Of a stretch of 64,000 nucleotides of DNA, positions 7,673 through 16,929 are shown piece by piece. The DNA lies in NCBI GenBank assembly GCA_026393835.1, contig JAPKZK010000138.1:62001-126000 (forward strand). Direction: 5' to 3'. The notes beneath the pieces are model-generated. The model saw only the letters and a program-made list of their open reading frames with translations, did no database searches and was not told the DNA's origin. A program made the translations under genes and the position numbers. This DNA comes from Candidatus Aminicenantota bacterium (lineage in GTDB: Bacteria > Acidobacteriota > Aminicenantia > UBA2199). The first letter of the stretch is position 1. Each line of letters opens with the position of its first letter.

Positions 7673-10039
7673 TTATGACACAAGACGCCAGAGTACGGCC
7701 TGACGGGCGACAATGATATCGTTCATCTCCAACCTTACATCGAAAGGCTCTACCCGGTCCGCTTTCTCATAAAAAGAATCTTCGACATCCGCTACCCGGT
7801 TCTCCAGTTCCTCTTTTAAGAGCGCCAGGTCTTCATCCATATTGGCAACTTTTTGCTGGGTTTCTTCTTCCTTGTGGCCCGTATTAGCGGTGACGCGCCG
7901 CTTCCGGGCCGCGGACGAAAGTCCCCGCAAGGACTTACTGCCCAGGAACATGCCCAGTACGGATTCGCCGACAGAAATCAACTCTTCCGTCTGCCTGGAA
8001 CGATGCTCTTTTGCCAGTCGCTCCGCTTTATTTTTCTCCGTTTCCATCCGGTCCTCGATACGCCGGATTTTTGTCTCATAACTATTTTTGACTTTTTCCA
8101 CTTCCCGGTCGATCATCTTTTCCACCACATCGCGGCACCTCTGGTTAAACGCTTCCCGCGTTTCACCTTCCTGGGAAACCAGGTTCAATTCCTTGTTTAC
8201 AAACAGGCTCAACGTGTAATTGGCGAAGAGAAAATCCTTAAAAGAAGCGATGTGACGCTTCACCAGGGTGTAATCGACTTTGGTTTTAAGGGGTTCAAAC
8301 CCCTCCGCATTTTCCATGGCCGCTTTGTCATACTCCACCGGCTTATCGCCAATGTGTTCTTTTTTCCAGGCGATGATGGCGTCCAGCGGGGCGGCGGCAT
8401 GGAAAGGTTTCCTGATGTAAAGGGCCAGGGGTTGGTCGTCAAATATAACTTCGCCGTCCAGGTGAAAGTAGGGGGAATAATGTCCGGCGGCCGCGCCGGC
8501 GCTGTGATCGAAGAGCGGTTCCAGCGAAGCCTGATTCTCGGGCATATAGGGAAGAAGGTAGGGCTTCTGCTCCTTCGAAATAGGCGTTTGTCCGGCCAGG
8601 GGCTTTTCCGCTGCTTTCGTCTCCACTTTTAACTTGCCTTGCTGTTCAAGCATACTCTTGATCTGTTCGCGGGTAATGGGGCCGGCCAGATACGACATGG
8701 CCCAGCGTCCCTGGAAAATGGTCAACCCGGGAACATGAACATTTTTTACCAGGAATTTCCGGGTCTCCAAAGAGGTAATCATGCTGTTTAATTGGGCCGC
8801 GTCCGGGGCTTCGCCGCCCTGGGAAACGGCGCCGATTAGTCCTTCGATCACCCGGTTCCTATCGTTTTCCGCCTGCAATTTGCCGATAAACCAGGTGCCC
8901 ATGTTGGTCAGTCCTTTGTAATCGATATCCTTGGGGTTCTGGGTGGCCAGGATAACGCCCAAGCCAAACGCCCTGGCCTGTTTCAGTAGGGTCAGCAGGG
9001 GAACTTTGGAGGGCGGATTCTGGGGATACGCCGGCAAGTAGCCATAGATTTCGTCCATATAAAAAAGGTATTTTAGGCTGCCTGAACCAGGCTGCTGCCG
9101 CATCCAGTAAACGATTTCGTTGAGCAGCAGCGTAACGAAAAACATGCGCTCGTTGTCGCTTAAGTGGGCGATGTAAAAGATATTGACCGGGACTTTGTTG
9201 CCGGTCTTTTTCATAAGTTCGGCGGCCGAGAGCGGCATGCCCGAAGACCAGAACCGGAAACTGGGGGAAGCGATCAGGTTGTTCAGTTTAAAAGAGAGTT
9301 CGATGCGTTCTTTTTCTTCCATCAACTGGTCGATGGTAAAAACCCCCAGTTTCTGGATAGGCGGTTTCTGGATATTGATGATCAGGTCTTCGATGGCGAC
9401 GCTGCGACCCAACCTCCAGTAATGTTCGATTATACTGGAAATTAAAATGTGGGGTTTACTTTGCAACGGGTCAGCGTCCACGTCCAGCATGGCAAGGAGA
9501 GCGGAGACGGAACTCCTGATTTTGTCCACCATGCCTTCTTCATCGGCTTCAAAATCGCCGTCCGGCTTTTTAAAACCTTCCAGGATACTGATCTTCATGC
9601 CCATTGCCGAACCGGGGGTAAAGACGCGCACATCGGCCTTCTCTTTGACAGCGGCGACCTGCGCTTTATCGATGCCCCAGGAATTAAGTCCCTGCTGCCA
9701 TTTCTCCGCGGTTTTTTTGGCATATTCTTCCAGGGATATGCCATCCTTCGCCGCTTCAGAGGCGGAAACCCAGGGAAGGAATTCCCGCGGAGATAAATCC
9801 GGGAACATCAGCGCCAGGTTAACCAGGTCTCCTTTGGGATCGATAATAATAAGGGGGATTTCTTCCTCTATCGCTTCTTCCAGCAGGTCTATACATAAGC
9901 CTGTTTTACCGCTGCCGGTCATGCCGAAAATGACCCCATGCGTGGTTAAATGGTCTGCCTTGTAAAAATAATTTTTGTCTGTCAGGGTTTTATTGTCCGG
10001 GGAAATCTCCTTCCCTAAATAAAATTTTCCATCGATCAT
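7673..10039 (-). CDS. HerA/DUF853-like AAA ATPase
   Basis: 788 residues. Walker A GMTGSGKT lies at 39-46 and a Walker B YLFYMDEIYGYLP near 330, followed by the ATQNPKDIDYKGLTN segment typical of HerA/FtsK-superfamily helicase-like ATPases that hold arginine-finger and sensor residues. The C-terminal third carries a long coiled-coil region rich in Glu/Lys/Arg. Proteins of this type are often used in DNA pumping or defence, but no nuclease partner is seen beside it. Transcribed alone on the minus strand. Confidence 0.8.
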   Translation of the reverse strand: MIDGKFYLGKEISPDNKTLTDKNYFYKADHLTTHGVIFGMTGSGKTGLCIDLLEEAIEEEIPLIIIDPKGDLVNLALMFPDLSPREFLPWVSASEAAKDGISLEEYAKKTAEKWQQGLNSWGIDKAQVAAVKEKADVRVFTPGSAMGMKISILEGFKKPDGDFEADEEGMVDKIRSSVSALLAMLDVDADPLQSKPHILISSIIEHYWRLGRSVAIEDLIINIQKPPIQKLGVFTIDQLMEEKERIELSFKLNNLIASPSFRFWSSGMPLSAAELMKKTGNKVPVNIFYIAHLSDNERMFFVTLLLNEIVYWMRQQPGSGSLKYLFYMDEIYGYLPAYPQNPPSKVPLLTLLKQARAFGLGVILATQNPKDIDYKGLTNMGTWFIGKLQAENDRNRVIEGLIGAVSQGGEAPDAAQLNSMITSLETRKFLVKNVHVPGLTIFQGRWAMSYLAGPITREQIKSMLEQQGKLKVETKAAEKPLAGQTPISKEQKPYLLPYMPENQASLEPLFDHSAGAAAGHYSPYFHLDGEVIFDDQPLALYIRKPFHAAAPLDAIIAWKKEHIGDKPVEYDKAAMENAEGFEPLKTKVDYTLVKRHIASFKDFLFANYTLSLFVNKELNLVSQEGETREAFNQRCRDVVEKMIDREVEKVKNSYETKIRRIEDRMETEKNKAERLAKEHRSRQTEELISVGESVLGMFLGSKSLRGLSSAARKRRVTANTGHKEEETQQKVANMDEDLALLKEELENRVADVEDSFYEKADRVEPFDVRLEMNDIIVARQAVLWRLVS

Positions 10040-10216
10040 TTTGTACCTCCATTTTTGTACTTAAGTTTAAATTGGTCTATATGATACTTAAATTTCATTT
10101 TTTTTGCAACATCAAAAGTTTTTGGGTGTGTCGGGAGCAGCATGCTGCTGCACCCTTTTATATCAAGTAAAAACTTCATTTCCCCGAAGGAGGCCGCTTC
10201 CATTAACAATTAATAA

Positions 10217-11599
10217 TTATTTAAAGACCCTGACCCACACCGCCGGCGACCCCCCTGACTCAAACCAGGCGCACCAGTCCCGGAATTCCAATACCATATC
10301 GAATTTAAGGAAATAGTCACCGGGTTCCTTAATAGGTGGTAATGCAATCGTCAGCACATCTTTTTCTTTATGGGCTAAATCTCTATTCAAGAATGCCCGG
10401 GAATAATTCGCATCCAAAAGGTTTTTGTTTTTGTCATACAACTGCACACCCAACCGAACATACCTCCTGCCGGACCAGGTGGATTTCCGCCATAAAGCGC
10501 CCCCGGTATTTTTTATCTTAACCCTTATATTGACAGTCTCATTGACAGTCTCGCCCCCGCCGTTCATGCCAATATCATCGGCCAAAACTTTGATTTTAGC
10601 AATAAACCGCTTACTCTTAATTGCATTCCCCACCTGGTTCGTGTCCCAGACTTCATAAAAAATCTTTTTCCAGTATTTAGTGCCGACCTGGTATTTTTCC
10701 GATTTCGCTTCTTCCGGGTGATCCGTAATTTCCCAGGTAAAACGATCCACGCCGATTTTTTCCGCTAATTTCCTGGCCCGTTTTAAGTGAGATTTCGCAT
10801 CGTTCCATTTGAACAGGATATATCGCCAATTGATAAAGGGGACCTCCCTTCCCAGCTTATTTCTCTCCGCCGCGAATTTTGCCATAATTTCCAGGGCTTT
10901 TTTAAAATCGCCGCCCTGCCGGTAGCGGGCATAGGTTTCCTGGTTAACGCCATCCACTGAAAAAGTAATCTCGTCCAGGCCCGAATGTACGATTTTCTTT
11001 ATTTTTTCATCATCCGACATCACATCATCCAACATCAAGCCGTTGGTGCTGGTATAAAGATAGATATGGGGAAATTTTTCTTTTACATATGCGATCATTT
11101 CGGCGGCCTGTGGATGTACAAAGGGGTCCCCATAGTTAAAGAAATCAAGCCGGTTTAGATTTTTACCCACCTGGTCCAGCAAGGATTTGAATTCGGCAAG
11201 GGGAAAGTTTTTCCTGGTCCTGGTGTTTAAGATGCCGGAATCCCTGTGACACACGGCTTTGAAACAGGCGAGGTTGCATAACACGGTGGGTTCGAAAAAA
11301 ATCCTGGGCAGCGCCTCAACGTGTTCGGGACCCTGGGGAACCGGTTCATCTTCTCTTAAAAACCGTTTCAAGCCGCAGTTATCGCAGAAGCAAGAATGGC
11401 CTTTATTCAGTTCCCTTCTGATTTGTTTGATTTTTTCCGAATTCCAGATTTCATAGATGCCATTTCCCGATAAATGACCGAGGGGTCTCTCGCCAAAAGG
11501 GTCGGCGCATCCACAAACCACTTTACCATCGCACAAAACCACCAATATATTAAATATCCAATTACATGTAAATCTTGTCTCTTTATTGCATCCGGGCAT
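10217..11599 (-). CDS. Radical SAM protein with leading SPASM-like Cys region and C-terminal beta domain
   Basis: 460 residues. The first 80 hold clustered cysteines (CDGKVVCGCADP, then CFCDNCGLKRF) resembling a SPASM iron-sulfur region, but placed before the radical SAM core. The core has CNLACFKAVC near residue 112, spaced Cx3Cx4C rather than Cx3Cx2C, followed by a plausible (NYGDPFVHP, STNGLML, FSVDGVNQETYARYR) SAM barrel. The last 120 residues look like an immunoglobulin-like or carbohydrate-binding beta sandwich (RYVRLGVQLYDKN; DYFLKFDMVLE). The substrate is unknown; sugar or peptide modification is possible. Confidence 0.7.
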   Translation of the reverse strand: MPGCNKETRFTCNWIFNILVVLCDGKVVCGCADPFGERPLGHLSGNGIYEIWNSEKIKQIRRELNKGHSCFCDNCGLKRFLREDEPVPQGPEHVEALPRIFFEPTVLCNLACFKAVCHRDSGILNTRTRKNFPLAEFKSLLDQVGKNLNRLDFFNYGDPFVHPQAAEMIAYVKEKFPHIYLYTSTNGLMLDDVMSDDEKIKKIVHSGLDEITFSVDGVNQETYARYRQGGDFKKALEIMAKFAAERNKLGREVPFINWRYILFKWNDAKSHLKRARKLAEKIGVDRFTWEITDHPEEAKSEKYQVGTKYWKKIFYEVWDTNQVGNAIKSKRFIAKIKVLADDIGMNGGGETVNETVNIRVKIKNTGGALWRKSTWSGRRYVRLGVQLYDKNKNLLDANYSRAFLNRDLAHKEKDVLTIALPPIKEPGDYFLKFDMVLEFRDWCAWFESGGSPAVWVRVFK

Positions 11600-11660
11600 T
11601 TAGAGTATCCTTCTTCATATATGCTTTTAGCGCCGTGGGTATTATACTTTTTTGGGAAAA

Positions 11661-11694
11661 GAGCCGGTCCCGGGAATGTTCCCGGAACCGGCTC
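11661..11694 (-). terminator. Terminator of the small secreted protein gene
   Basis: A 16-bp stem with one mismatch (arms 11661-11676 and 11679-11694) and a 2-base loop. On the minus strand it is followed by TTTT, five bases after the stop codon at 11700. Confidence 0.75.
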
Positions 11695-11699
11695 TTGTT

Positions 11700-12011
11700 T
11701 TAGTCTTTAGGTGGATCGTCCGGTATACCCCCGCAGGCGCATGTGCATCCGCCGGGAGAGATGGTAAACTGGAAATACTGTCCATTTCGATACCAGTCCG
11801 ATCTAATCTCACAGTTGCCGATATAGTAGTCGCGTATCGAGATATAATACGGGGGCGCCCACCATCCATACTCGGCGATAAACTGCCCAACATAGTAGCA
11901 GGGGCAATTTCCGGGCGGATCCCCGCCGCCGCCGGGCGGTTCACCGATGACTAGATCCAATCCGCAGGTAAATAAGATGAATAACACAATCGCTAAAATC
12001 TTGATCTTCAT
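11700..12011 (-). CDS. Small secreted Cys-rich protein
   Basis: 103 residues: a signal peptide (about 1-23), a Gly/Pro-rich segment (PPGGGGDPPGNCPC), an aromatic-rich middle (YGWWAPPYYISIRDYY), and a C-terminal CTCACGG. About six Cys in the mature part suggest disulfides or metal binding. AGGTTATAA precedes the ATG and a terminator follows the stop, so it is an independent gene. Not recognised. Confidence 0.65.
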   Translation of the reverse strand: MKIKILAIVLFILFTCGLDLVIGEPPGGGGDPPGNCPCYYVGQFIAEYGWWAPPYYISIRDYYIGNCEIRSDWYRNGQYFQFTISPGGCTCACGGIPDDPPKD

Positions 12012-12152
12012 TTATAACCTCCATGTTTAAATTTTTTGGCAATTTTGGAGAGTACATATGTTACGAGAATTCGTTAATAGAGGAGTAAAAAAAAGACTAA
12101 CACAATTAAGGGGTTTTGTCAAGTATAAAAATGGCCCACATATAAGTCAATT

Positions 12153-12197
12153 CCCTCCACGCCCTCCACGTCCTCCATGCCCTCCATGCCCTCCACG
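12153..12197. repeat. Five 9-bp tandem units
   Basis: Five consecutive copies of CCCTCCACG / TCCTCCATG-type 9-mers, upstream of the GH127 promoter. Confidence 0.8.
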
Positions 12198-12242
12198 CCT
12201 GCGCTAAAAGCCCCGCCCACCCTGGGAACTGAAAAAATATAT

Positions 12243-12271
12243 TTGACAATCGCCAGGACATTGTCTAAAAT
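12243..12271 (+). promoter_or_regulatory. Promoter of the GH127 gene
   Basis: TTGACA (12243-12248), 17 bases, TAAAAT (12266-12271). The predicted RNA start falls at or beside the ATG at 12278, so the messenger would be leaderless or nearly so. Confidence 0.65.
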
Positions 12272-12277
12272 ATCCTC

Positions 12278-14668
12278 ATGATGACTAACGCGAAAAAATT
12301 AAAATATGTCTTGTTTATCATATCGGTTTTATCGACTTCACTCTTCCCCGCTCAACCTGTTCCTTTTACGCGGGTACAGATCGAGGATAATTTCTGGAAA
12401 CCCCGGATAGAAACAAACAGACTGGTTTCAATCCCTTCGGCGTTTAAGAAATGTGAAGAAACAGGCAGGATGGATAATTTTGCCCTGGCTGGCGGATTAA
12501 TCCAGGGTGAACACAAAGGGGATTACCCTTTCGATGATACGGACCCTTATAAAATAATCGAAGGCGCTTCTTATTCATTGGCCGTGCATTACGATCTCCA
12601 ATTGGACCAATATCTCGACCGCATTATTAAGTTGATTGCCGCCGCCCAGGAGAAGGACGGGTACTTGTACACCTGCCGGACAAATAAATGCGCCAGGCTG
12701 GAGCGATGGATGGGGAAAGAGCGGTGGGAAAAATTAAACAGCCATGAACTTTATAACTGCGGTCATTTGTACGAAGCCGCGGCGGCCCATTACCTTGCCA
12801 CAGGGAAACGGACGCTGCTGGATGTGGCGTTAAAGAACGCGGATTTGATCGATCGCGTCTTCGGCCCCGGCCCAAATCAAAAAAAATGCCCCTCCGGCCA
12901 TCCTATTATCGAAATGGCCCTGGTTAAACTTTACCGCGTCGCCAACGATGAAAAATATTTGAAACTGGCCGGTTTCTTTATCGAAGAAGCCGGCAGGGGC
13001 CGCGACGGTCACGAGCTCAGCGAGTACAGCCAGGACCATAAACCCTTTGTAGACCAGGACGAAGTGGTAGGGCATGCGGTAAGGGCAGGGTATTTTTATT
13101 CAGGAATCGCCGACGTGGCCCGGTTGACCGGGAATAAAAATTATATGACTGCTTTGGAACGGTTGTGGAATAATATGACTTGCAAAAAGCTTTACATCAC
13201 CGGCGGCGCCGGCGCCCGAGGAATGGGCGAAGGATTCGGCGATAATTACGAACTGCCTAACATGACCGCATACTGTGAAACCTGCGCGTCCATTGCCAAC
13301 GTGTATTGGAATTACCGCATGTTTCTAATGTACGACGACGCCAAATATTTCGACGTATTGGAACGAACCTTATATAACGGCGTACTTTCCGGCGTCTCTT
13401 TGAGCGGCGACCGCTTCTTTTATGATAATCCATTGGAGTCCAACGGCGCCCATGAACGCGCCCCCTGGTTCGGGTGCGCCTGCTGCCCCGGCAATATTAC
13501 CCGCTTTATTTCCTCTGTCCCCGGGTATGTTTACGCTCAAGGGAGCAGCGAGATTTTTGTGAATCTATTCATCGCGGGGAAAGGCGTGATCGCTTTCGAT
13601 GACGGAAATATCGAGATTACCCAGGAAACCCAATACCCCTGGCAAGGGGATATTATATTTACTATTAATCCCGATAAAGACAGGGAATTCGGTTTAAATA
13701 TCCGGGTTCCCGGTTGGGCGCAAAACCAACCCCTGCCCGGCGACCTTTATAAGTTTATCGAACAAAACGTGGAGCCGGTTACAATTACAATCGATGAAAA
13801 AGCCATCGATTACCGGCTGCAAAAAGGGTACGCCAGTATCCTACGGCAATGGAAAAAAGGCGACCGCGTCGTTTTGCATTTGCCTATGCCGGTAAGGCGT
13901 GTTAAGGCAAATCCCCTGGTGGAAGATGATATGGGTAAAACAGCGCTTGTGCGTGGGCCCGTGGTGTTTTGTCTCGAGGGCAAAGATCAGCCCGGCGGGC
14001 ATGCGCTGAATTTTTTCCTTCCCGTCGAAGAACCCATTAAAGCGGTTTTTGAACCCAATTTACTTGGCGGGGTGATGACGCTGGCAGGGAAATGCAAGGC
14101 CCTGGGAAAAAACGATAAAGGCGAGCCCGTGGAAATGGAGCGGTCATTTAAAGCCATCCCGTACGCCGCCTGGAACAACCGGGGGAAAGACGAGATGCTG
14201 GTATGGATACCGGTGGAGGCAAAATATACCCGTCCCTTACCCGCGCCCACCATTGCATCGATGAGTAATGCCAGTTCTTCCGTGGGTTTTGGCGACGGAC
14301 TCAACGATTTATATGAACCCAAACATTCAAATGACACATCAAAACCTTTTTTCTATTGGCTGCTGAAAAAAGGCACGGAAGAGTGGGTTCAATATGATTT
14401 TGCCAAACCCGAATTCGTGTCGAATGTCGCGGTTTACTGGTTGGACATCGATCATTATGATTGTTCGGCCCGTGCGCCCGAATCATGGACGTTGGAATAT
14501 AAATCCGGTCCCGAATGGAAAAAGGTTGAAGCGTTGGATGAATACATAACAAGAAAAGACCAATACACTCTATTATATTTCAAACCTGTGCCTACCGATG
14601 CGTTGAGGATCGTGGTCAAACTTCAGCCCAATTTTTCCGGCGGCATCATCGAGTGGAAGGTAAATTAA
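12278..14668 (+). CDS. GH127-family beta-L-arabinofuranosidase-like enzyme
   Basis: 796 residues with a signal peptide (about 6-25). The alpha/alpha-barrel sequence matches GH127 (DUF1680). It carries the zinc/catalytic signature CETCAS (Glu334, Cys336) and CACCPGN (Cys402, Cys403), as in HypBA1 where the paired cysteine acts as nucleophile. The C-terminal 150 residues (YDFAKPEFVSNVAVYWLDID) look like an F5/8-type carbohydrate-binding domain. It likely removes terminal L-arabinofuranose or a similar sugar from plant polysaccharide or glycoprotein. The next genes form a sugar-assembly operon, but a strong hairpin separates them. Confidence 0.88.
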   Translation: MMTNAKKLKYVLFIISVLSTSLFPAQPVPFTRVQIEDNFWKPRIETNRLVSIPSAFKKCEETGRMDNFALAGGLIQGEHKGDYPFDDTDPYKIIEGASYSLAVHYDLQLDQYLDRIIKLIAAAQEKDGYLYTCRTNKCARLERWMGKERWEKLNSHELYNCGHLYEAAAAHYLATGKRTLLDVALKNADLIDRVFGPGPNQKKCPSGHPIIEMALVKLYRVANDEKYLKLAGFFIEEAGRGRDGHELSEYSQDHKPFVDQDEVVGHAVRAGYFYSGIADVARLTGNKNYMTALERLWNNMTCKKLYITGGAGARGMGEGFGDNYELPNMTAYCETCASIANVYWNYRMFLMYDDAKYFDVLERTLYNGVLSGVSLSGDRFFYDNPLESNGAHERAPWFGCACCPGNITRFISSVPGYVYAQGSSEIFVNLFIAGKGVIAFDDGNIEITQETQYPWQGDIIFTINPDKDREFGLNIRVPGWAQNQPLPGDLYKFIEQNVEPVTITIDEKAIDYRLQKGYASILRQWKKGDRVVLHLPMPVRRVKANPLVEDDMGKTALVRGPVVFCLEGKDQPGGHALNFFLPVEEPIKAVFEPNLLGGVMTLAGKCKALGKNDKGEPVEMERSFKAIPYAAWNNRGKDEMLVWIPVEAKYTRPLPAPTIASMSNASSSVGFGDGLNDLYEPKHSNDTSKPFFYWLLKKGTEEWVQYDFAKPEFVSNVAVYWLDIDHYDCSARAPESWTLEYKSGPEWKKVEALDEYITRKDQYTLLYFKPVPTDALRIVVKLQPNFSGGIIEWKVN

Positions 14669-14688
14669 AATTAAAAGCTTTAGGAGGT

Positions 14689-14718
14689 CCGGGAACCCTT
14701 TCTCGAAAGGGTTCCCGG
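14689..14718 (+). terminator. Perfect 13-bp hairpin after GH127 gene
   Basis: Arms 14689-14701 and 14706-14718 pair perfectly around CTCG. No U tract follows on either strand, so it may be a weak terminator or an RNA end stabiliser. Confidence 0.6.
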
Positions 14719-14855
14719 TCGTCGAAGACAATAGTTGACGGAGAATTTAGGGTTTATAAATCCCTTGAAAAAAAAAGGCTTTTATGATATCCTGCATTAT
14801 TCCATTTGGATTTAAAGGAATTGAAACAATAAGACGTAAGATAGTGGACTGTAAT

Positions 14856-15977
14856 ATGACGAGTGATCAGGATATAATCCGGTTCGATAATTTTAAAGCC
14901 CAGTATGCCCATATCCGGGAAGAGATCGATACGGCCGTTCATAGGGTCCTGGACAGCGGCTGGTTTATCCTGGGCAAGGAACTGGAAACGTTTGAAAAAG
15001 AATTTGCCCAATACATCGGCTGTAATTATTGCGTGGGTGTAGGAAACGGCACGGATGCGATTACCCTGTCCCTGATGGCCCTGGGCATCGGCCGGGGCGA
15101 CGAAGTGATTACCCCCAATATGACCGCATTCCCGACAATCTCCGGCGTCATGAAAGCCGGCGCTACCCCGGTAGTGACGGATATTTGTTTTGAAGACGGC
15201 TTAATGGATGTGACTAAAATCGCAGCGAAAATCAACAAGAATACGAAAGCCATCCTGCCGGTTCACCTTTATGGACAAAGCTGCGATATGGACCCTATTT
15301 GCGACCTGGCCAATCGGTACGGCCTGCACGTAGTGGAAGATTGCGCTCAATCGGTGGGCGCCACATATAAATCCAAAAAAACCGGCGCCATCGGCGAAAT
15401 AGGCGCGTTTTCTTTTTACCCCACCAAAAACCTGGGGGCCTACGGCGACGCCGGCGCTGTCGCCACAAATAATGAAACTATTTATAATAAATTACTGGGC
15501 CTGCGCAATTATGGGCAGCGGGTCCGGTACTACCATGATGAATTCGGCTTTAATTCCCGTCTGGATGAAATCCAGGCGGCCATTCTAAAAGTGAAATTGA
15601 AATATTTAGACGGCTGGAATGAAAAAAGACGCTGCCTCGCGGCTTCCTACCGCGAAAAATTGCACACGGTTTCCTGTTTAAAAGAAAACTCCTACGGCCT
15701 TCCTGTCTATCACCTCTTGGTCATAAAAACCAGGAAAAGGGACAAACTGATAGAGTATTTGAAATCCAGGAACATCCAGACCCTGATTCATTACCCTGTC
15801 CCTATGAGTAAACAAAAAGGCTTTGGTCTTCAAAGGGAAGAATCCTTTCCCGGGACGATGCGTTTCGCGGAGGAGATACTCAGTATTCCCCTCTACCCGG
15901 AATTAACGGACAAAAACCTTGAAAGAACGGCAAACGAAATTAATACATTCTGTGCGGGAAATTACCAATATGAGTAA
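14856..15977 (+). CDS. DegT/DnrJ/EryC1 sugar aminotransferase (FdtB/QdtB-like)
   Basis: The start is taken at 14856 (MTSDQDIIRFDNF), where family similarity begins; an ATG at 14784 would add 24 residues without similarity. 373 residues. PLP enzyme signature: GNGTDAI near 60, VVEDCAQSVGA, and the Schiff-base lysine in FYPTKNLGAYGDAGA. It transfers an amino group to a nucleotide-linked keto sugar. An FdtA-like ketoisomerase four genes on (17748) suggests a dTDP-3-amino-3,6-dideoxyhexose such as Fuc3N or Qui3N. Its stop overlaps the next gene. Confidence 0.85.
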   Translation: MTSDQDIIRFDNFKAQYAHIREEIDTAVHRVLDSGWFILGKELETFEKEFAQYIGCNYCVGVGNGTDAITLSLMALGIGRGDEVITPNMTAFPTISGVMKAGATPVVTDICFEDGLMDVTKIAAKINKNTKAILPVHLYGQSCDMDPICDLANRYGLHVVEDCAQSVGATYKSKKTGAIGEIGAFSFYPTKNLGAYGDAGAVATNNETIYNKLLGLRNYGQRVRYYHDEFGFNSRLDEIQAAILKVKLKYLDGWNEKRRCLAASYREKLHTVSCLKENSYGLPVYHLLVIKTRKRDKLIEYLKSRNIQTLIHYPVPMSKQKGFGLQREESFPGTMRFAEEILSIPLYPELTDKNLERTANEINTFCAGNYQYE

Positions 15978-16929
15978 ACTTAAAGTATCCATTGTGATCC
16001 CGGTATTCAACGGCGAGCAATCCATCGGCCGGCTGACGAACGAATTAATCGAGGCCCTGGGAACCCCGTATGACCTGGAAATCGTACTGGTCAACGATAA
16101 TTCCCCGGATAATTCCGAGGCGATATGTATATCGCTTTTTAAAGAGCATCCCGGGATCGTGCGCTTTTATTCTTTGGCCCGCAATGTGGGAGAACACAAT
16201 GCGGTAATGGCCGGCCTCAACCAGGTCTCAGGCGACTATATCGCCATCATGGACGATGATTTCCAGAACCCCATCAGCGAAGTGGTGAAATTACTGGACT
16301 ATGCCACCGCCGCCAGGAACGACTGCGATGTGACTTATACGTATTATAAAAAAAAGCAGCACTCGCTGTTCAGGAACCTGGGAAGCTGGTTTAATGATAA
16401 AGTGGCCAATTTTATGCTGGACAAACCGAAAGATTTATATCTTTCCAGTTTTAAAGTAATGAACCGCTTTATCGTAAATGAGATCATAAAATACGAACTC
16501 CCCTACCCCTATATCGACGGTCTCATCCTGAGAACCACGGACAAAATAGCCACCCTCGCGGTGGATCACCATGAACGGCGGGCTGGGAGGTCCGGCTACA
16601 CGCTGCGGAAATTGATCCGCCTGTGGCTGAATATGTTTACTAATTTTTCCATCCTACCGCTGCGGATATCTTTTATTTTTGGCATATTGACTGCCACATT
16701 GGGATTGGTGTTTGCCGCGCTAACCCTCATTGAAAAGTTTTCAAATCCCAATATGCCGGTAGGCTATGCCTCGGTTATTATCGCGGTATTAATCTTTGCG
16801 GGGATTCAATTGGTGTCTGTGGGCGTGATCGGGGAATACGTGGGCCGCATTTTTTTGTCCCAGAACCGGAAACCCCAGTATACGATCCGGAAACGCTTCG
16901 AAAAAGCAAAAGAGAATAACCCGGGATGA
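15970..16929 (+). CDS. GT2 glycosyltransferase, membrane-anchored (DPM1/ArnC type)
   Basis: The start at 15970 (MSKLKVSIVIPVFNG) gives the usual N-terminus; earlier in-frame ATGs lie inside the previous gene. 319 residues with a GT-A fold: VLVNDNSPDNS, ARNVGEHNAVMAGL, and the metal site IMDDDFQNP. Two hydrophobic segments at the C-terminus (about 235-255 and 265-290) match polyprenyl-phosphate glycosyltransferases. It overlaps both neighbours by 4-8 bases, so the genes are translationally coupled. Confidence 0.85.
   Translation: MSKLKVSIVIPVFNGEQSIGRLTNELIEALGTPYDLEIVLVNDNSPDNSEAICISLFKEHPGIVRFYSLARNVGEHNAVMAGLNQVSGDYIAIMDDDFQNPISEVVKLLDYATAARNDCDVTYTYYKKKQHSLFRNLGSWFNDKVANFMLDKPKDLYLSSFKVMNRFIVNEIIKYELPYPYIDGLILRTTDKIATLAVDHHERRAGRSGYTLRKLIRLWLNMFTNFSILPLRISFIFGILTATLGLVFAALTLIEKFSNPNMPVGYASVIIAVLIFAGIQLVSVGVIGEYVGRIFLSQNRKPQYTIRKRFEKAKENNPG

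Noticed and set aside
7853..8632. 259-codon plus-strand ORF opposite the HerA-like gene
   Set aside because: Mirror of the real gene; typical of antisense frames in GC-rich coding DNA.
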